From: Planctomycetaceae bacterium
GTDB lineage: Bacteria > Planctomycetota > Planctomycetia > Planctomycetales > Planctomycetaceae
Direction: 5' to 3'
Assembly: GCA_002726205.1 (NCBI GenBank)
Contig: PBSL01000028.1
Span: 1-38,318 of the forward strand
Length of the DNA stretch: 38,318 nt
The notes beneath the pieces were generated by a model. It searched no databases, was not told the origin of the DNA, and worked only from the letters and a program-made list of their open reading frames with translations. Positions 25,917 through 33,579 of this stretch are shown in pieces. The position numbers and the translations under genes are program-made. The first letter of the stretch is position 1. Every line of letters starts with the position of its first letter.

Positions 25917-27464
25917 ATGCCAATCAACAGGCGGATCTTTCTCGGCGCCGGACTGACAACCGCGGCAGCCTTCGGATCACTGCCCGCCCGAGAACGCCCC
26001 GGGAAACCGAAGCCGGTCTACCAGATGGGCTCGCGTCGCGAGTTGTTCCTCGACGACTTTCTCGTCGAACGAACCCGCGGCAAGCTGTCCTTCGAACTTC
26101 ATCACCCGATTGCCAGGGAACAGGTGATCCACCACACAGATTCCTGGGAGGGGACCTCGTCGAGTTACCACAGCGTGATCCAGGACGGTGACACCTACCG
26201 GCTCTATTACCGTGGATTCAATTTCAATCTCGTCAACAACCAGATCCGCCCCACGAACAAAGAAGTCACCTGCTATGCGGAAAGTCGCGACGGAATCCAC
26301 TGGGTCAAGCCCGAACTGGGCCTGTTCGCGCACGCCGGTTCCAAGAAGAACAACATCATCTGGCAGGGCCCCGGCAGCCACAACTTCAGTCCTTTTCTTG
26401 ACCAGCGTCCCGGCTGCCCGGCCAACGAGCGGTTCAAGGCCTTTGGCGGCGTCAAGACTGACGGTGGAATGCTGCTGTTCTCATCGGCCGACGGGATCCG
26501 CTGGAAACAGGTGCACCCCAAGGCGGTGATCACCCGGGGCGCGTTCGATTCAGCCAACATCGGCTTCTGGGATCCGACGATCGGAAAATACCGGGCCTAC
26601 TGGCGGTACTTCACCGCCGGCATCACCGAGGCGAATAACTGGAAGCCGGCCGGAATCCGCGCCATCCGGACTGCCGTTTCCGATGACCTGCTGACGTGGA
26701 AAGACGAACACGACCTGGCCTACACCCATTCTCCCAAGCAGCAGATGTACACCAACAATATCCTGCCCTACTTCCGGGCCCCGCACATCCTGCTGGGCTT
26801 CCCGATGCGATACGTGGAACGTGGCTGGAGTCCCTCGATGCGGGCCTTGCCGGACCTGAAACAACGGAAAGTGCGAGCCGCTGCTCACCTGAGATACGGG
26901 ACGGCAATCACCGAAACCCAGATCATGGCAAGCCGCGACGGGGTCAAGTTCAATCGCTGGAACGAGGCCTTCCTGCCGCCGGGTATTCAACGACCAGATT
27001 CGTGGTACTACGCCCACAATGACGTGGCCTGGAACATGGTCACAACGAAGTCCTCGCTCCCCGGAGCTCCCGACGAACTGTCTTTCTACGCCAGTTCGGG
27101 CAAGTGGCACGGCGAGGGTTCAAAGCTCACACGGCACACGCTCAGGCAGGACGGTTTCGTTTCCGTAACATCACCGTATTACGGGGGCGAGTTGTTGACC
27201 CGGCCACTCACCTTCAAGGGCTCACGGCTGACGGTCAATTTTGCCACGTCCGCGGCGGGGACCTTGAAAGTCGAGTTCCAGACGCCCGACGGGAAGCCGG
27301 TCAAAGGATTCACACTCGCCGATGCCGACGAGACGTTTGGGGATGAACTGGATCGTACCCTCACCTGGCGTGGTTCATCCGATGTGAGCAGCCTGGCAGG
27401 CCGGCCCCTTCGGCTCCGCATCACGCTCAGCGACACCGACCTGTACTCGATCAAGTTCAGCTGA
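25917..27464 (+). CDS. Exported glycosidase-like beta-propeller protein
   Basis: 515 residues from the ATG at 25917, chosen because a twin-arginine-like signal (NRRIFLGAGLTTAAAFGS) begins there; the frame is open to 25722. The body has repeated WxxxxSxxG-type blade patterns: SVIQDGDTYRLYYRG, CYAESRDGIHWVKPELGL, LFSSADGIRWKQV, GFWDPTIGKYRAYWRYF and MASRDGVKFNRWNEAF. This resembles the five-bladed GH32/43/62/68-type propellers, and the C-terminus (LTFKGSRLTVNFATSAAGTL) looks like an added beta-sandwich. No catalytic acid can be assigned with confidence, so hydrolase activity is unproven. It is divergent from the large DUF1549/DUF1553 gene and could belong to the same glycan-related locus. Confidence 0.75.
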   Translation: MPINRRIFLGAGLTTAAAFGSLPARERPGKPKPVYQMGSRRELFLDDFLVERTRGKLSFELHHPIAREQVIHHTDSWEGTSSSYHSVIQDGDTYRLYYRGFNFNLVNNQIRPTNKEVTCYAESRDGIHWVKPELGLFAHAGSKKNNIIWQGPGSHNFSPFLDQRPGCPANERFKAFGGVKTDGGMLLFSSADGIRWKQVHPKAVITRGAFDSANIGFWDPTIGKYRAYWRYFTAGITEANNWKPAGIRAIRTAVSDDLLTWKDEHDLAYTHSPKQQMYTNNILPYFRAPHILLGFPMRYVERGWSPSMRALPDLKQRKVRAAAHLRYGTAITETQIMASRDGVKFNRWNEAFLPPGIQRPDSWYYAHNDVAWNMVTTKSSLPGAPDELSFYASSGKWHGEGSKLTRHTLRQDGFVSVTSPYYGGELLTRPLTFKGSRLTVNFATSAAGTLKVEFQTPDGKPVKGFTLADADETFGDELDRTLTWRGSSDVSSLAGRPLRLRITLSDTDLYSIKFS

Positions 27465-27472
27465 TTGGGCTG

Positions 27473-27526
27473 CGGTTGCAGAACCGGCCCACGGATCGTG
27501 TTACTGGCCAGGAGGCGGTGGCCTTT
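27473..27526 (+). terminator. Possible weak terminator region after the beta-propeller gene
   Basis: Two hairpins follow the stop: CGGTT/AACCG (27473-27477 with 27482-27486, loop GCAG) and GGCCA/TGGCC (27506-27510 with 27519-27523), the second followed by TTT. Stems are only 5 bp and the T-run is short, so this is tentative. Confidence 0.25.
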
Positions 27527-27536
27527 CAAGCCTGTC

Positions 27537-27565
27537 TCGACACTTCCAGAATTTCGGGATAAACT
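27537..27565 (+). promoter_or_regulatory. Probable promoter of the Mrp antiporter operon
   Basis: TCGACA at 27537-27542 (5 of 6 to TTGACA) and TAAACT at 27560-27565 (4 of 6 to TATAAT) are separated by exactly 17 bases. The first gene begins 54 bases downstream of the -10 element. All later genes overlap or nearly touch, so this is the obvious entry point for the operon. Confidence 0.45.
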
Positions 27566-27619
27566 CTCCGTTTCTCGAGCCCTGTCCTCGACGATTTTCG
27601 TTGATTGCGAGCACACACG

Positions 27620-28147
27620 GTGTCCCACGCGACCAGGCCCCTCCCGGAAAATCAGCCACGAGGCTCGCGACGTCACGTCGCCTTGCTGTCGGCCACCCTG
27701 GCCGCTGCCTGGACATTGTGGTCCTGGCATTTCGAATCGTTATTGCTGGTGTTCGGAGCCCTTTCGTGCCTGGCCGTCGTCTTGCTGGCCTGGAGAATGC
27801 GGATCATTGATGACGAGGGGGGACCTTTGCTGCGACTGGGCCTGCGGCCTTTTTCCTATATCCCCTGGCTGCTGTGGCAGATCGTGCGATCCAACATCGA
27901 CGTCGCACGCCGGATCCTCTCGCCGGGCGTCCCAATCAGCCCGAAGTTGATCGAGGTTCCCGCCAGCCAGAGGACCGATCTGGGCAAGGTCATCTACGCC
28001 AACTCGATCACGCTGACACCGGGCACGATATCGATCCGGATTCGTGACGGAATGATCCTGGTCCACGCGTTGAGCGAGGAGGCGGCCGACGAACTGCTGC
28101 AGGGCGAGATGGACCGCCGGGTTCGCGATTGCGTGGGAGGCGCCTGA
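27620..28147 (+). CDS. mrpE: Na+/H+ antiporter subunit E (MrpE/MnhE)
   Basis: 175 residues from GTG 27620; TTG at 27605 is an alternative start and neither has a clear ribosome binding site. A helical N-terminal half (VALLSATLAAAWTLWSW and LLLVFGALSCLAVVLLAW) is followed by the MnhE core: FSYIPWLLWQIVRSNIDVARRIL, then VIYANSITLTPGTISIRIRDGMILVHAL, a strongly conserved segment. MrpE is a membrane subunit of the multisubunit cation/proton antiporter, needed for assembly and activity but not itself a channel. Family members are about 160 residues, so the N-terminus is slightly long. Its stop overlaps the next ATG by one base. Confidence 0.9.
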   Translation: MSHATRPLPENQPRGSRRHVALLSATLAAAWTLWSWHFESLLLVFGALSCLAVVLLAWRMRIIDDEGGPLLRLGLRPFSYIPWLLWQIVRSNIDVARRILSPGVPISPKLIEVPASQRTDLGKVIYANSITLTPGTISIRIRDGMILVHALSEEAADELLQGEMDRRVRDCVGGA

Positions 28148-28452
28148 TGCTGATCGTTTCACTGTTTGCGATCGTGGCCACCATGCTGCTGGCGCTGGCA
28201 CGGGCCCTGCTGGGTCCAACGGTTTTCGACCGCATCCTGGCCGCCAACACGTTTTCGACCAAGACGGTGCTGTTGATTGCGGTGCTGGGTTTTATCACCA
28301 ACCGCCCTGATTTTCTCGACCTGGCATTGGCCTACGCCCTGATCAATTTCGTCGGAGCCGTGGCCGTGCTGAAGTTCGTCCGTTATGGCAACTTTGCCCA
28401 GGCGGAGATTGAACTGGAGATCCCGCGAGACCCGCACGAGGCACCAGCGTGA
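28147..28452 (+). CDS. mrpF: Na+/H+ antiporter subunit F (MrpF/MnhF)
   Basis: 101 residues from the ATG at 28147, which shares its A with the TGA of mrpE. Three transmembrane helices are visible, with the family signature ALLGPTVFDRILAANTFSTKTV followed by FLDLALAYALINFVGAVAVLKF. The subunit is a small helical part of the Mrp membrane complex. The frame is open 18 bases further upstream, but one-base overlap fits coupled translation. The GTG of the next gene overlaps this stop. Confidence 0.92.
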   Translation: MLIVSLFAIVATMLLALARALLGPTVFDRILAANTFSTKTVLLIAVLGFITNRPDFLDLALAYALINFVGAVAVLKFVRYGNFAQAEIELEIPRDPHEAPA

Positions 28453-28826
28453 GCGACGTTTTGCTGATTGTCTCGGGTGTGCTGATCCTCTGCGGGGGCT
28501 TCTTCCTGATCACCGGCGGAATCGGCCTGCACCGCCTGCCCGATTTCTACAGCCGGACCCACGCCGGTGGCCTGACCGATACGCTCGGTGCCGGCCTGAC
28601 CCTGCTCGGCCTGATCTTCCAGGCACTGGCCGACCGGCCCGGAGACTGGGGCCTGGTGGTCGTCAAGTTGATCCTGATCCTCGTCTTCCTGTTCTTCACG
28701 TCTCCGGGTTCAGGCTACGCGCTGGTGCGGGCGGCCTTCACGCAGGGGCACAAGCCACGTCTGGGCACCCAGATTCCCGAAGACCGCCTGTGGGATGGGG
28801 AACTGGTGCGTGAGAACAAGATTTAG
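28449..28826 (+). CDS. mrpG: Na+/H+ antiporter subunit G (MrpG/MnhG)
   Basis: 125 residues from GTG 28449, overlapping the mrpF stop in GTGA. The PhaG/MnhG signature is present: GGFFLITGGIGLHRLPDFYSRTHAGG, then DTLGAGLTLLGLIFQ and VKLILILVFLFFTSP, giving three transmembrane helices. The C-terminal tail (LGTQIPEDRLWDGE) is hydrophilic. The subunit is one of the small components of the Mrp complex. A gap of 39 bases separates it from the next gene. Confidence 0.92.
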   Translation: MSDVLLIVSGVLILCGGFFLITGGIGLHRLPDFYSRTHAGGLTDTLGAGLTLLGLIFQALADRPGDWGLVVVKLILILVFLFFTSPGSGYALVRAAFTQGHKPRLGTQIPEDRLWDGELVRENKI

Positions 28827-28865
28827 CGTGCTGGAGAATTTGCGATCGGTTCTCTTGTTGTCGAT

Positions 28866-29468
28866 GTGATCCTGTTGAGCCTGTTGGTCGCCACGGCGGT
28901 GGCCATTATCCTGCTGCGCGACCTGTTCGCCGCCGTGATGCTCTCGGGCATCTTCAGCCTGCTCTCGGCCGGTCTGTTTGTCGTCATGGATGCCGTCGAT
29001 GTCGCCTTTACCGAAGCCGCCGTGGGTGCAGGCATCGCCACGGTGCTGATGCTGGGGACGCTGACACAGACATCGACACGCGAACGACCGGCTCCTCGCC
29101 TGGATTGGAGTGCGCTGGTCGTCGTCGTGCTGACCGGAACCGCACTCGTCATCGGCACGCTCGACATGCCCGCCTACGGCGACCCCACCGCACCGATCCA
29201 CCAGCATGTCGCTCCCGCGTACATCGCGCAGAACGTGGGCAAGCAAAGTGGTCGTTCAGAGACCGACGACGACGACTTTCAAGGACACGTCCCGAACATG
29301 GTCACGGCGATCCTGGCAAGCTACCGGGGTTACGACACGTTGGGTGAACTGGCGGTCATCTTCACCGCCGGGGTTGGCGTGATGCTGCTGCTTTCCGGCC
29401 TGCCGCCAACGGCCGGCGACACGCCGGAAACCAATCCCGCCGAGAGCGAAGCGGGGGTGGATGCATGA
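28866..29468 (+). CDS. DUF4040 / MrpA C-terminal-type subunit (MbhD-MbhE-like)
   Basis: 200 residues from GTG 28866; no other in-frame start follows the upstream stop, and the ribosome binding site is poor. The first 70 residues match DUF4040/MbhD (LLRDLFAAVMLSGIFSLLSAGLFVV and FTEAAVGAGIATVLMLGTL). The second part has the MbhE/MrpA ending: NMVTAILASYRGYDTLGELAVIF. In canonical Mrp systems these two pieces form the C-terminal end of the large MrpA subunit, and in archaeal membrane-bound hydrogenase they are separate genes. Here they are fused to each other but detached from the ND5-like part, which is encoded separately at 31772. The stop overlaps the mrpB ATG by four bases. Confidence 0.87.
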   Translation: MILLSLLVATAVAIILLRDLFAAVMLSGIFSLLSAGLFVVMDAVDVAFTEAAVGAGIATVLMLGTLTQTSTRERPAPRLDWSALVVVVLTGTALVIGTLDMPAYGDPTAPIHQHVAPAYIAQNVGKQSGRSETDDDDFQGHVPNMVTAILASYRGYDTLGELAVIFTAGVGVMLLLSGLPPTAGDTPETNPAESEAGVDA

Positions 29469-29878
29469 AAAAGCACTCCATCCTGCGGGTCGTGGCCAAG
29501 ATCCTCATCCCCTTCGTCCTGCTGTTTGCTCTCTACGTCCAGTTCCACGGCGACTTCGGACCCGGGGGCGGGTTCCAGGCGGGCGTGATCTTCGCCGCCG
29601 GCATCATCCTCTACACGCTCGTCTTCGGACTCGACACCGCCCGCGAGGTCTGTCCGAAGCGGGTGCTGGAATGCCTGGTTGCCGGCGGGCTGCTGCTCTA
29701 CGGACTTGTCGGCACGCTCGGCATCCTGCTCGGCGACCGCTTTCTCGACTACTCGGTGCTGGCAGACCACTCGGGCCAGCACATCGGCATCCTGCTGGTC
29801 GAACTCGGTGTCGGTGTAACCGTCGCCGCGGTCGTGGTCTCGATCTTCTTCGTGTTTGTCGACCGGGGGCGTCACTGA
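29465..29878 (+). CDS. mrpB: Na+/H+ antiporter subunit B (MrpB/MnhB)
   Basis: 137 residues from ATG 29465, overlapping the previous stop in ATGA. Four transmembrane helices are visible, and the MnhB signature runs VQFHGDFGPGGGFQAGVIF then AAGIILYTLVFG, followed by SGQHIGILLVELGVGVTVAAVVV. It is an essential membrane subunit in the Mrp complex, next to MrpC and the MrpA C-terminal part. The stop TGA shares its A with the ATG of mrpC. Confidence 0.93.
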   Translation: MKKHSILRVVAKILIPFVLLFALYVQFHGDFGPGGGFQAGVIFAAGIILYTLVFGLDTAREVCPKRVLECLVAGGLLLYGLVGTLGILLGDRFLDYSVLADHSGQHIGILLVELGVGVTVAAVVVSIFFVFVDRGRH

Positions 29879-30234
29879 TGGGGTTGTTCAACTACTGGAC
29901 AGTGATCGTGCTGATGATGGTCGGGTTCTACACCGTCATCGCGCGAAACAACCTGATCAAAACGATGATCGGCCTGGGAATTTTCCAGGTTTCGGTCTTC
30001 ATGCTCTATATCAGCATGGGCAAGATCGCTGACGGTACGGCCCCGATCCGCGTACAGCCGTCGGCTGGACACGAGGCGATCTATTCCAACCCGCTGCCGC
30101 ACGTGTTGATCCTGACGGCGATCGTTGTCGGCGTGGCGACCACCGCGCTGGGACTGGCACTGATCATTCGCATCCGCGAGGCGTACGGGTCGATCGAGGA
30201 AGACGAGATCCTGGAAATGGACCGGAATTCGTGA
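29878..30234 (+). CDS. mrpC: Na+/H+ antiporter subunit C (MrpC, NuoK-like)
   Basis: 118 residues from the ATG at 29878, which overlaps the mrpB stop by one base. The NuoK-like core has three helices: YWTVIVLMMVGFYTVIA, TMIGLGIFQVSVFMLYISMG and PHVLILTAIVVGVATTALGLAL, the last containing the PxxLxLTAIVVGxA signature. MrpC is homologous to complex I subunit NuoK and takes part in ion translocation. The ending REAYGSIEEDEI is acidic. The next gene starts with a GTG overlapping this stop. Confidence 0.93.
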   Translation: MGLFNYWTVIVLMMVGFYTVIARNNLIKTMIGLGIFQVSVFMLYISMGKIADGTAPIRVQPSAGHEAIYSNPLPHVLILTAIVVGVATTALGLALIIRIREAYGSIEEDEILEMDRNS

Positions 30235-31775
30235 ACCTCGAACAACTTCCCATCCTGCAGGTGATCCTGCCCCTGCTCGCAGCACCCTGTTGCCTGTTGC
30301 TGCGCCGCAGTCGACTGGCCTGGGGCTTTGCCGTCCTGGTCAGCTGCTCGTCGCTGCTGATCGCGGCCACACAACTGCACATCATTCACCACTCGGCCTC
30401 CGGCAGCATTTCCTACGAAATCGGTGGTTGGGCTGCCCCCTGGGGAATCGAGTATCGACTGGACCGACTCGGTGGACTGGTGCTGCTGGTGCTGACAGCG
30501 ATTGCCGCGGTCACGCTGTCGGTCGCCCGGCGGTTACTGCAGGAGGAAGTCCCCGAAGAGCGACATCACCTGTTCTTCGCCACTTTTCTACTCTGCCTGG
30601 CCGGACTCTCGGGCATCGTCAGCACCGGTGACCTGTTCAACGTGTTCGTCTTCCTCGAAATCGCCTCACTCTCCAGCTACGTGCTGATCAGCATGGGCCG
30701 CAGCCGCCGCGCGCTGGTCGCGGCATTCCAGTACCTCGTGATGGGAACCATCGGCAGCACGTTCATCCTGATCGGAATCGGCCTGGCCTACATGATGACC
30801 GGCACGTTGAACATGGCCGACCTCGCCCAACGCCTGACGATGACACTCGACAGCGTCTACGCCGAGGGGGCCTCGATCGAGAATCCCGCGTTGCCGGTCA
30901 ACCAGACACGAACGATCCTGGCGGCGTTTGCGTTCCTGACGGTCGGGCTGGCGCTGAAACTGGCGCTTTTCCCGCTGCATGCCTGGTTGCCCAATGCCTA
31001 CGCGACCGCCCCCACGGTCGTCAGTACCTTCCTCGCGGGAACCTCGACCAAGGTGGCCTATTACGTGCTGCTGCGGGTGACCTTTACCATCTTCGGCCTG
31101 GCCTTCACTTTCGGGCAGGTCGGTTTGCAGTTCCTGCTGACCCCCCTGGCGATCATGGCCATCCTGGTCGCCTCGACGATTGCCATTTACCAGGGTGACA
31201 TTCGTCGAATCCTGGCCTATTCCAGTGTCGCGCAGATCGGCTATCTCGTGCTGGGCCTGAGCTTCGCGACCCAGGCCGGTCTTACGGCCGGAATCGTCCA
31301 CCTGTTCAACCACGCTTTGATGAAAAGCGGTCTGTTCCTGGTGGTTGGCTGCATCGCCACTCGGCAAGCCGGCCTGACGCTCGAGAGCATCCGTGGTCTG
31401 GGACGACGGATGCCGCTGACGATGGCGGCCTTCGTTGTCGGCGGCCTGGGCCTGATTGGTGTCCCGTTGACGAGCGGTTTCATCAGCAAGTGGCTGCTGG
31501 TCTCTGCCGCGTTGGAAAGCGGTCGGTGGCTGGTTGCCGTGTTGGTGGTAACCGGTTCACTGCTGGCGGTTGTCTATGTCTGGCGCGTTGTCGAGGCCGC
31601 CTATTTCCTGGAACCCGACGACAAAACCACCAGCGAACCGCACGATGCACCGGCAGGGCTTCTGGCGGCCGCCTGGGTCCTGTTGGGTGCAACACTGGTC
31701 TTTGGGATCTACACCGACCTTCCGGTCGGCGTCGCCCGTGAAGCGGCGGCGAGCCTGATGGGGGTTGGGTCATGA
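30231..31775 (+). CDS. mrpD: Na+/H+ antiporter subunit D (MrpD, NuoN/NuoM-like)
   Basis: 514 residues from GTG 30231, overlapping the mrpC stop. It is a proton-conducting antiporter-like subunit with about 14 helices. Key charged residues are recognisable: the TM5 glutamate in FVFLEIASLSSYVLIS, the TM7 lysine in LALKLALFPLHAWLP, the TM8 lysine in GTSTKVAYYVLLR, and the TM12 lysine in FISKWLLVSAAL. These form the half-channels used by complex I and Mrp subunits. The motif ALFPLHAWLPNAYATAPTVVSTFLAG is typical of MrpD. The stop overlaps the next ATG by four bases. Confidence 0.92.
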   Translation: MNLEQLPILQVILPLLAAPCCLLLRRSRLAWGFAVLVSCSSLLIAATQLHIIHHSASGSISYEIGGWAAPWGIEYRLDRLGGLVLLVLTAIAAVTLSVARRLLQEEVPEERHHLFFATFLLCLAGLSGIVSTGDLFNVFVFLEIASLSSYVLISMGRSRRALVAAFQYLVMGTIGSTFILIGIGLAYMMTGTLNMADLAQRLTMTLDSVYAEGASIENPALPVNQTRTILAAFAFLTVGLALKLALFPLHAWLPNAYATAPTVVSTFLAGTSTKVAYYVLLRVTFTIFGLAFTFGQVGLQFLLTPLAIMAILVASTIAIYQGDIRRILAYSSVAQIGYLVLGLSFATQAGLTAGIVHLFNHALMKSGLFLVVGCIATRQAGLTLESIRGLGRRMPLTMAAFVVGGLGLIGVPLTSGFISKWLLVSAALESGRWLVAVLVVTGSLLAVVYVWRVVEAAYFLEPDDKTTSEPHDAPAGLLAAAWVLLGATLVFGIYTDLPVGVAREAAASLMGVGS

Positions 31776-33250
31776 GTCCGGAATGCCTGATCGTCGCCGC
31801 GGTCCTGCTGCCGCTGATCTCGGCGGCCCTGGTGGTGGCCTGCCATCAGCGGCCCAACCTGCGGGAAACCGTCACGCTTGTTTCCGGCGGGTTGCTCCTG
31901 GCCATCGTCGGCCGGCTGACCGGCAGCGTCGACGCGCGACCAGCGATCAACCTCGTTGACGTGATCCCCGGTTCGATCGACCAGGCGGCCATCGCCATCG
32001 GTTTCCATGCCGAGCCACTCGGCCTGTTGTTTGCCCTGGTCGCTTCCGGCTTGTGGATCGCCACCAGTGTTTACTCGATCGGCTACATGCGAAGCCACGG
32101 AGAACAACACCAGACACGTTTTTTCTGCTGTTTCGCAGTCGCAATCGGGGCGGTGATGGGCATCGCATTTGCCCGCAACCTGCTGACGCTGTTCCTGTTC
32201 TACGAGGTCCTGACGCTCTCGACCTATCCGCTGGTGACACATCACGGCAGCGAGGCGGCCAAACGCGCCGGACGGACCTACCTGGGCATCCTGATGGGAA
32301 CCTCGATCGTTGGTCTGTTGCTGGCAATTCTCTGGACCTGGCAACTGGCCGGAACGCTGGAATTCAAGGCGGGAGGCATCCTCGACGGCCACGTCGACCC
32401 GCTCACCGCCGGGCTGCTGCTGGCGTTGTTCGCGTTCGGAACCGGCAAGGCTGCCCTGATGCCATTGCATCGCTGGTTGCCCGCCGCGATGGTTGCGCCG
32501 ACTCCCGTCAGCGCCCTGTTGCACGCTGTGGCGGTCGTCAAGGCGGGTGTGTTCACGATCCTGAAAGTCGGCGTGTACATCTTCGGCATCGATCTGCTTG
32601 GCCGTGGAGGATCGAGTGTCTGGCTGATGTACGTCGCCGCTGCGACACTACTGTCCGCTTCGCTGGTCGCGCTGACTCGCGACAACCTCAAGGAACGCCT
32701 CGCCTACTCGACCATCAGCCAACTCGCCTACATCGTGCTGGGGATGTCGCTGGCGACGAAATCGAGCGTAATCGGCGGCGGAATGCACATCGTCATGCAC
32801 GCCTGCGGAAAGATCACGCTCTTTTTCTGTGCCGGAGCAATCCTGGTCGGGGCACACAAGACCCGCGTCAGTCAACTCGATGGACTCGGACGAAAAATGC
32901 CCTGGACGTTTGCCGCGTTCACGATCGCCGCACTGAGCGTGATCGGATTGCCACCGATGGGCGGCTGCTGGAGCAAGTGGTTACTGGCGCTGGGAACGGT
33001 CGAGATGGGACAGTGGCCGCTGCTGGCCGTCCTGATGATCAGTTCGCTGCTGAACGTCGCTTACCTGATGCCGATTCCCTTGCGAGCTTTTTTTCGCGAA
33101 CCGCCCGAGACCGACGACGAGTCCCCTGGGACAGGCGAGGCGCCGCTGGCATGCGTCATCCCGCTGTGCCTGACAGCCGCCGGTTGTGTCGTGCTGTTCT
33201 TCTGCGCTGATCCGATCTACCAGTTCCTGTCATCGATCACCTGGAAATAA
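31772..33250 (+). CDS. ND5/MrpA-N-terminal-like antiporter subunit
   Basis: 492 residues from ATG 31772, overlapping the mrpD stop by four bases. It has the helices and charges of an antiporter-like subunit: E in FLFYEVLTLSTYPLV, K in GTGKAALMPLHRWLP, K in AVVKAGVFTILK, K in GCWSKWLLAL. The segment WLPAAMVAPTPVSALLHAVAVVKAG is of the NuoL/MrpA type rather than MrpD type, so this gene probably supplies the antiporter part of MrpA without the DUF4040 tail. It lacks the long C-terminal lateral helix of NuoL. After it comes a 17-base gap and a small membrane protein gene. Confidence 0.88.
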   Translation: MSPECLIVAAVLLPLISAALVVACHQRPNLRETVTLVSGGLLLAIVGRLTGSVDARPAINLVDVIPGSIDQAAIAIGFHAEPLGLLFALVASGLWIATSVYSIGYMRSHGEQHQTRFFCCFAVAIGAVMGIAFARNLLTLFLFYEVLTLSTYPLVTHHGSEAAKRAGRTYLGILMGTSIVGLLLAILWTWQLAGTLEFKAGGILDGHVDPLTAGLLLALFAFGTGKAALMPLHRWLPAAMVAPTPVSALLHAVAVVKAGVFTILKVGVYIFGIDLLGRGGSSVWLMYVAAATLLSASLVALTRDNLKERLAYSTISQLAYIVLGMSLATKSSVIGGGMHIVMHACGKITLFFCAGAILVGAHKTRVSQLDGLGRKMPWTFAAFTIAALSVIGLPPMGGCWSKWLLALGTVEMGQWPLLAVLMISSLLNVAYLMPIPLRAFFREPPETDDESPGTGEAPLACVIPLCLTAAGCVVLFFCADPIYQFLSSITWK

Positions 33251-33267
33251 GCCACGGCAGACAGACC

Positions 33268-33579
33268 ATGGACAAGCAGGCTCCACCGCAGTCCTCCGGC
33301 CAACCCTCGGAACAACCTCCCGAACAACGCCGGTACTGGCTCGACGCACCGCGTAACGTCGATCGGGTCGTCAAGGGCGTCTACGTCCTGTGCGCACTGG
33401 CGACCGCAATCGAACTGCTCGACGGCTGGCTGGGCTTCAAGCACCAGATCCATCCTGAATTCGCACAGACCTTCGGCTTCTACGGCGTGTTCGGCTTCGT
33501 GTGCTACGTGGGAGCGGTGCTCGCTGGCAAGAGCCTCCGGAGATTATTGATGCGACCGGAGGACTACTACGATGAGTAG
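33268..33579 (+). CDS. Small two-helix protein of the Mrp operon
   Basis: 103 residues with a hydrophilic, Pro/Gln-rich N-terminus (PPQSSGQPSEQPPEQ), then two transmembrane helices: VVKGVYVLCALATAIELLDGW and TFGFYGVFGFVCYVGAVLAG. It ends RRLLMRPEDYYDE. Comparable small proteins with a DYYD-type tail appear in Mrp-like operons of other bacteria, but no function is known. The stop overlaps the start of the next gene by eight bases. A role as an accessory subunit is inferred from position. Confidence 0.82.
   Translation: MDKQAPPQSSGQPSEQPPEQRRYWLDAPRNVDRVVKGVYVLCALATAIELLDGWLGFKHQIHPEFAQTFGFYGVFGFVCYVGAVLAGKSLRRLLMRPEDYYDE

Noticed and set aside
27465-27619. An additional gene between the beta-propeller protein and mrpE
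   Set aside because: Only short frames exist here; the stretch is explained by two weak hairpins and the promoter-like hexamers.
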